A stretch of 64,000 nucleotides of DNA, taken from NCBI GenBank assembly GCA_025331565.1, contig JAFREQ010000067.1, positions 744,001 to 808,000 on the forward strand, written 5' to 3'. The position numbers and the translations under genes are program-made. Positions 59,870 through 64,000 of this stretch are shown here, in pieces. Positions within the stretch are counted from its first letter, which is position 1. The number at the start of each line of letters is the position of its first letter. This stretch comes from Holacanthus passer. Its lineage: Eukaryota; Chordata; Actinopteri; Pomacanthidae. Below the pieces are notes generated by a model. That model saw only the letters and a list, made by a program, of their open reading frames with translations. It did no database searches and had not been told where the DNA came from.

Positions 59870-60260
59870 GCAAATGTGGTATTTACAAATATCATTCTCA
59901 GCCATGATGGATGCCGCTGATGAGCTGGATTTGTACTGACTGATTAGGCCATTACCTGGTGGCAATTAGCTCTAACACCAGGACACCGCGGAGGATGTGG
60001 GCGTTTGCCGCATGCACGCGCCCCCTCGGGACTTTTTGAGTTGATGACAGGGCTTTCTGTGCCCATATTCCTGAGATTTATTTACCCTGCGAGAGGCTGG
60101 CAGGCTCAATCGCCGTGCAGTAAAGTCTTTTATGCGGTACGCTGTTCGATTGGGAGCAGCTCGTAACTCAGGCAGTCTATCAAATCAATGGGTAGCGTGT
60201 TGAGCGCTGATTTAGGATGGTAATTAGAGATGTTAATTGTTTTCATTACTCAGGGCCGGG
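59870..60260. promoter_or_regulatory. Candidate conserved noncoding element
   Basis: Unique block with TGATTAGGCCATTACCTGG, GGCAATTAGCTCTAACAC, TTTATTTACCCTGCGAG, CTATCAAATCAATGGGTAG, GGTAATTAGAGATGTTAATT and GTTTTCATTACTC. Homeodomain-type cores are dense and there is no microsatellite. Regulatory function is inference. Confidence 0.3.
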
Positions 60261-60873
60261 GGAGGGAAGCTCCACAGAGAGGGGGGGAATGGGCACTTCT
60301 GGGGGTGATGGAGGGGTTTCATCACTCGGGCGGACGCAGAATGACCTCCCCGTCACATCCTGATGGTATCTCCATTCTTACCATGTGACCTCCAGTGATA
60401 GAGAAGCTGCTGAGTCTTTGACCCGTGAGCGACCTTTGTGTATGTGGCACACATCCAGGACGGTTACACTTTGATATATTAGCTTCTGTTAAATAATTAG
60501 CTCAGAGGTTGAGCATGATTTGCAGCAGAAGGAGGAAGTATTAATGAATAGTTGAGCCCGAGCATGGTGGATCAAACATTATTTATGGGGGCACGTCAAA
60601 ACAAAATTACATTTACAAGCTGAAACCATGAAGTTCATCACTGGTGTGAAAGGTAAAATATTCTGTGTGGAAGCGTTCGGCCGTGACTCTGCTGTAAATA
60701 TGTTTAGATCATGAATAAATGAAAAGAACTGCAGTGAATAAGCATTGATTTTTGCTTGGTAGGGGTCGCAGTGCTTCAATAGAACGGGAGCGTGCACTTT
60801 TACTGTCGTCTATTCAGATGAAGGTCCAATGTTGCAGAAAGTGAGATTTCCACATCTTTTTATTTTTTTGATC

Positions 60874-61103
60874 ATAAAGCAGGTCTTGGTGCCTCATCAA
60901 TGCTGTGAAAGTATCCAAATGCTCAATCTGCAGAAAAATCCACACCGCTATTCAGAAACTGGTTTCGAACGAGCCCCCCAGCAGACCAGGAGCTAAAACA
61001 GAGCGTTCATACAGAGGGTGAATAGAGCTGCTGCAACCTAGAATAGACGCACAAACTAAAAGCATGAACCTGAAAATGACCATAATACGAGACCTTCAAA
61101 ATC
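60874..61103. mobile_element. Degenerate teleost interspersed repeat
   Basis: Contains AAAGCAGGTCTTGGTGCC, GCTGTGAAAGTATCCAAATG, CTCAATCTGCAGAAAAATCC, TATTCAGAAACTGGTTTCGA, ACAGAGCGTTCATACAGAGG, GTGAATAGAGCTGCTGCAAC and GCATGAACCTGAAAATGACC, followed by ATAATACGAGACCTTCAA. This word order matches a common teleost repeat I remember (probably a DNA-transposon derivative). Family name uncertain. No coding capacity. Confidence 0.55.
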
Positions 61104-61384
61104 TGAAGTGGCTCATTTCAAATCGAGGTATGGTTTGAAAAAAACATGACCACTCATACATGAGTGTCACCACAAAACTGATTCAAATGATATTACCTTG
61201 TAAAATAATTCTGGATAGCTCAAGTACAGAGCACTTTTATCAGATGAATACAGTTTTTTACACATATGAAATGATGTAATTCTTTCAAAAAAAAGCTACG
61301 TGATGTTGACGACATGTACAGTTTTGAAACAGAAGCTCTAAAACATGTCACATTGCATATTTCATGAAGTTATTTGAAGACTCC

Positions 61385-61535
61385 AAATTACCCATAGGTG
61401 TGAATGTAAGTGTGAATTGTTGCCTGTCCAAATGTGTTAGTCCCATGATTGACAATCTGTCCTGTCGCCCAATGCATGCAGGGATATGTTCGAGCCCTGC
61501 AGCCCTGCAAAGGATAAGTGATACACTGGACAATA
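61385..61535 (+). mobile_element. Degenerate teleost repeat (GTGAATG...GATAAGTG type)
   Basis: AAATTACCCATAGGTGTGAA, TGTAAGTGTGAATTGTTGCC, CTGTCCTGTCGCCC, TGCAGCCCTGCAAAGGATAA, GTGATA. This follows the familiar fish repeat order (CCATAGGTGTGAATGTGAGT ... GACCTGTCCAGGGTGTACCC ... AAAGGATAAGCGGTATAGA). The copy is strongly decayed in its centre. Confidence 0.55.
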
Positions 61536-62439
61536 ACATACAGAAATAGAGTGAAGATCTTTTATCATTAGCATATTTCCCAGATTGCATGGTTGGAGGA
61601 TTATGTGTGAAACAAATGTATCTCGTCTAACCATAATGTATTTTTTCAAAGGCATATCTCTAATATATTTCATGTTCCCGGTTCAAAAAATCTCTGCTGA
61701 AGTTACTATGTTTGAATTCTGGTTCACAGAGATCAGTAGCACCTTATGTTTGATTACAGCCTGAGGTCCTGGGGTTTAGTGTTTAGCGGACAGTTTAGTG
61801 TCCACCCTCCTCTTGTGCCAGTGTTGAAATTTCACACTCGACTGCCCATTCTTATCCTTTTCAGAATAATGAGCACGCTGCTCATAGCACTTATCTGTAA
61901 GTGACATTTTTATTGGGCGAATTAGTCTCAGATGTTACTATCTTCGGCCGGGCGACTGAGACCTCCGTGACCCTGCACGGAGAAAACCCTCCTCACTTCA
62001 GCCGAGCGTGAGTGAGGCGTTTTCCCCTTTTTCTGCCTTCTGCTCATCACAGTTATTTCCTTATGCAAGAAATGCTGCGGCCTTTTCAAAAAGGAAATCA
62101 TCTGCAATCTGTCCATTTTAAATGAGCTTCTCGAGACTGAACGTTCTCCGACTTTAGAAACGTGTCGATTTGTGTTTGCGATCAAAGATTTTTCTCGCCC
62201 CTGTGCACTTAAGCGAAGTTGTCTGGCACAAGACTGAATGAAACGACGCTGCTCCTTGCATCATCAGACCGGCTTTATTCTAACGCTTGGACTAAAGGCT
62301 TGGACATTATGGAAGGCACAGAGGACGGCTTTAATCTCCTTGTTTTCTGTAGGGCCACTCACACTCCTTATCTGTGCAAGAGATAAAACAAATCTCCTTG
62401 CAGAACATCATATAGCGATTTAGCTGATCTATTGAAGCC

Positions 62440-62780
62440 TTTCATCCATGCAGCAGTGATGGGAAATGGTAGTCAGGAGAAAAGTAGGCATTTGATGACC
62501 CCTGCATAATGGCGTAATGCCTGTAATTATGACAGCTGAGGATGGACACGGAGTTAACGGAGCCACCACATCAAAACACACAAACACTGGAGCCCGCTGC
62601 GCCATCTCATCTAAGTCAAGGCAGTCGCCAGAAATAGCCCTGATTGGGCCCTGAATAATTCAATGTCATTTTTTTTCCCCCTCCTCCAAAAGGACCGAGG
62701 AGCAATTGATGAGAGCGGATGAATATTTAATGGCTCGGAGTCTCTTGGACAAGCCGGGGCCCGGGATGACAAGCTCCGAG
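62440..62780. promoter_or_regulatory. Candidate conserved noncoding element
   Basis: Unique block containing GATGACCCCTGCATAATGGC, GTAATGCCTGTAATTATGAC, GAGCAATTGATGAGAGC and GATGAATATTTAATGGCTCG. There are no repeats apart from a T8 run. Character as for the other desert blocks; untested. Confidence 0.25.
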
Positions 62781-62989
62781 AAATCAAACAGAAGAGGAGC
62801 ATGAGAAAAGGAGGTTGCGCAGTGAGGGGTAGCGCAAACACTGAGGGGGGGAGATATGAGTTCAGATGCAGACAGGAGCAGATAGATCTTTGCCATACAT
62901 ACAGCCGAGCGTCCTCACTTCCTCTCAAGCGTTCAGCCGGCCATACTGCAGCGCCTGCTTAAAAGTTAAACAGAAGCGTTTGATTAGCC

Positions 62990-63400
62990 GTGTGAGAAAC
63001 TTTGATACTTTGCGATACCCTTTTTTTGACTCGATGTCACATTAATTATTAACTGACGGACGTTCTATAAATGCATTAAATGTTTTCCTCTACACGTCTT
63101 TTTAGGGAGTTTCAGGCCAGCAGGAGAGAAAACTGTTTCCTAACTATTTCCTTCCAAAGATGTGAGGTTAATTTCCCGGGAGATGCAAAACTGTATGTTA
63201 TAGAGAGCTGCAATTTTACAGTGATGGGAGATGGAGCGTCCGAGGTCCCAGGGCGCTATGACCCCAATTGGTCAGCGTGTGGTGCTGTTATTGAGTTCGC
63301 ATCGGAAATGTTTGACCGATGTGAAGTAGTACATCGTGTCAGCAGAAATCTCCGGGGAGATAAAATAAACGTTCATATTTGGATCTTTTGATTTCATTTA
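62990..63400. promoter_or_regulatory. Unique block with a 103-codon ORF, probably noncoding
   Basis: The ORF at 63080-63391 (plus) follows an acceptor-like CTACACGTCTTTTTAG, but it has no recognisable domain and no donor in a sensible place. It lies in a complex block with ACATTAATTATTAACTGACGG, GCGCTATGACCCCAATTGG and AAATAAACGTTCATATTTGG. I favour a noncoding element over an exon, but the exon reading cannot be excluded. Confidence 0.25.
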
Positions 63401-64000
63401 AAGTCTATTTAGATCTATTTCATTTTCTGAAAATTGCACTGAGTCTGTTAAGTCAGACTATTAACTCATAAGACGTGAGAATCTGTTGCCTCTTCCTCAA
63501 ACTCGCAAAGGGGATAAATATTTTAAAAACTGGCTCTAATTTTTGAAAAATAACCTCAAAGTAATGTGATTACTTTGAAACCCTTTCAATTATAAAATGC
63601 CCCCCTCAGTATGTATCTTGGCCAACATTCAAAATAATGATATCACGACTGTTTACTTTTTGTGTTATGTTTAAAAAATTACTATCGGATGATTTGTATT
63701 TCTTGTATCAGCCTCTAACATCCAATATCAGCATCTTTCCTGTCAACAGGACACACACACTTAAATTGCCACACTTGATGTATGAGGTCATTTTTCTGAA
63801 GATGATTCTGTATTTGTTGTGTAATATATTTTGCCTGTGGACGTGGACGTTGACCCCCATGTCACATTTCCCTGAAAATAAAATGACACTAATTAACATA
63901 ACTGATTGATTGGTGTTCAATCAGTCCCCAGAATCAGTGTTTAGATTTGATGGAAACTTAGATTAGTTTCGTTACCTTCCGCCCAAACAGAGAAGGCGAG

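Larger units (their letters stand above)
11103..64000 (+). other. Presumed giant first intron / gene desert
   Basis: From the donor at 11103 to the window end I find no coding exon with recognisable protein content on either strand. The longest ORFs (25825-26514 plus, 229 codons; 35904-36482 minus, 192 codons; 51880-52407 plus, 175 codons) lack domain motifs, and the first runs through a LINE tail and a CA repeat. The interval holds microsatellites, homopolymers, decayed transposons and many AT-rich blocks with clustered TAATTA-type sites. Very large introns rich in regulatory DNA are typical of developmental genes. It could instead end in intergenic DNA if a short exon was missed. Confidence 0.45.

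Noticed and set aside
63080..63391. Possible exon after CTACACGTCTTTTTAG
   Set aside because: An acceptor-like sequence is present, but the reading frame has no recognisable protein family and no matching donor. Kept only as a low-confidence block.
1..64000. tRNA, rRNA, known snRNA or microRNA genes
   Set aside because: No tRNA A/B-box pair with cloverleaf, rRNA core or familiar microRNA seed/precursor was recognised by eye. A computed scan (tRNAscan-SE, Infernal) would be needed to exclude them.
1..64000. Prokaryotic systems, CRISPR arrays, or viral genes
   Set aside because: Intron-split genes, microsatellites and teleost repeats dominate. No regularly spaced direct repeats with unique spacers and no viral protein-coding region were seen.

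Overview
This is a window of vertebrate nuclear DNA, almost certainly from a ray-finned (teleost) fish. The evidence is split genes with GT-AG introns, many (CA)n/(GT)n microsatellites, and degraded interspersed repeats of types common in teleost genomes (two Tc1/mariner-like remnants, a V-SINE/L2-type tail, a LINE 3' tail, a MITE-like element). Coding density is very low: about 0.75 kb of recognisable coding sequence in 64 kb. Nothing prokaryotic, viral or CRISPR-like is present.

Layout. (1) 1-808, plus strand: the last two coding exons of a class I SAM-dependent methyltransferase-like gene that enters from the left. (2) 1852-7970, minus strand: a complete three-exon gene for receptor activity-modifying protein 1 (RAMP1; 149 aa, six cysteines offset by exactly one from human), convergent with the methyltransferase. 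(3) About 8.0-10.5 kb: a divergent intergenic region. (4) About 10.5-11.1 kb, plus strand: a GC/CpG-rich promoter-like region with CCAAT boxes, a 5' leader with small uORFs, and one 64-nt coding exon consisting of a signal peptide followed by a phase-1 splice donor. I cannot name this gene. (5) 11.1-64 kb: no coding exon I can support. I read this as a first intron of more than 52 kb, perhaps running into intergenic DNA. It holds microsatellites, decayed transposons, and many AT-rich, homeobox-site-rich blocks that look like conserved noncoding (enhancer) DNA.

The genes do not form a pathway. RAMP1 partners calcitonin-receptor-like GPCRs at the cell surface, the methyltransferase is a soluble enzyme, and the third gene is a secreted or type I membrane protein. 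The most useful follow-ups are naming the signal-peptide gene, testing the desert blocks for deep conservation, and checking several perfect inverted repeats (22087-22126, 32420-32451, 34361-34392). I found no convincing undescribed system. Repeat-family statements rest on remembered consensus sequences and were not computed.
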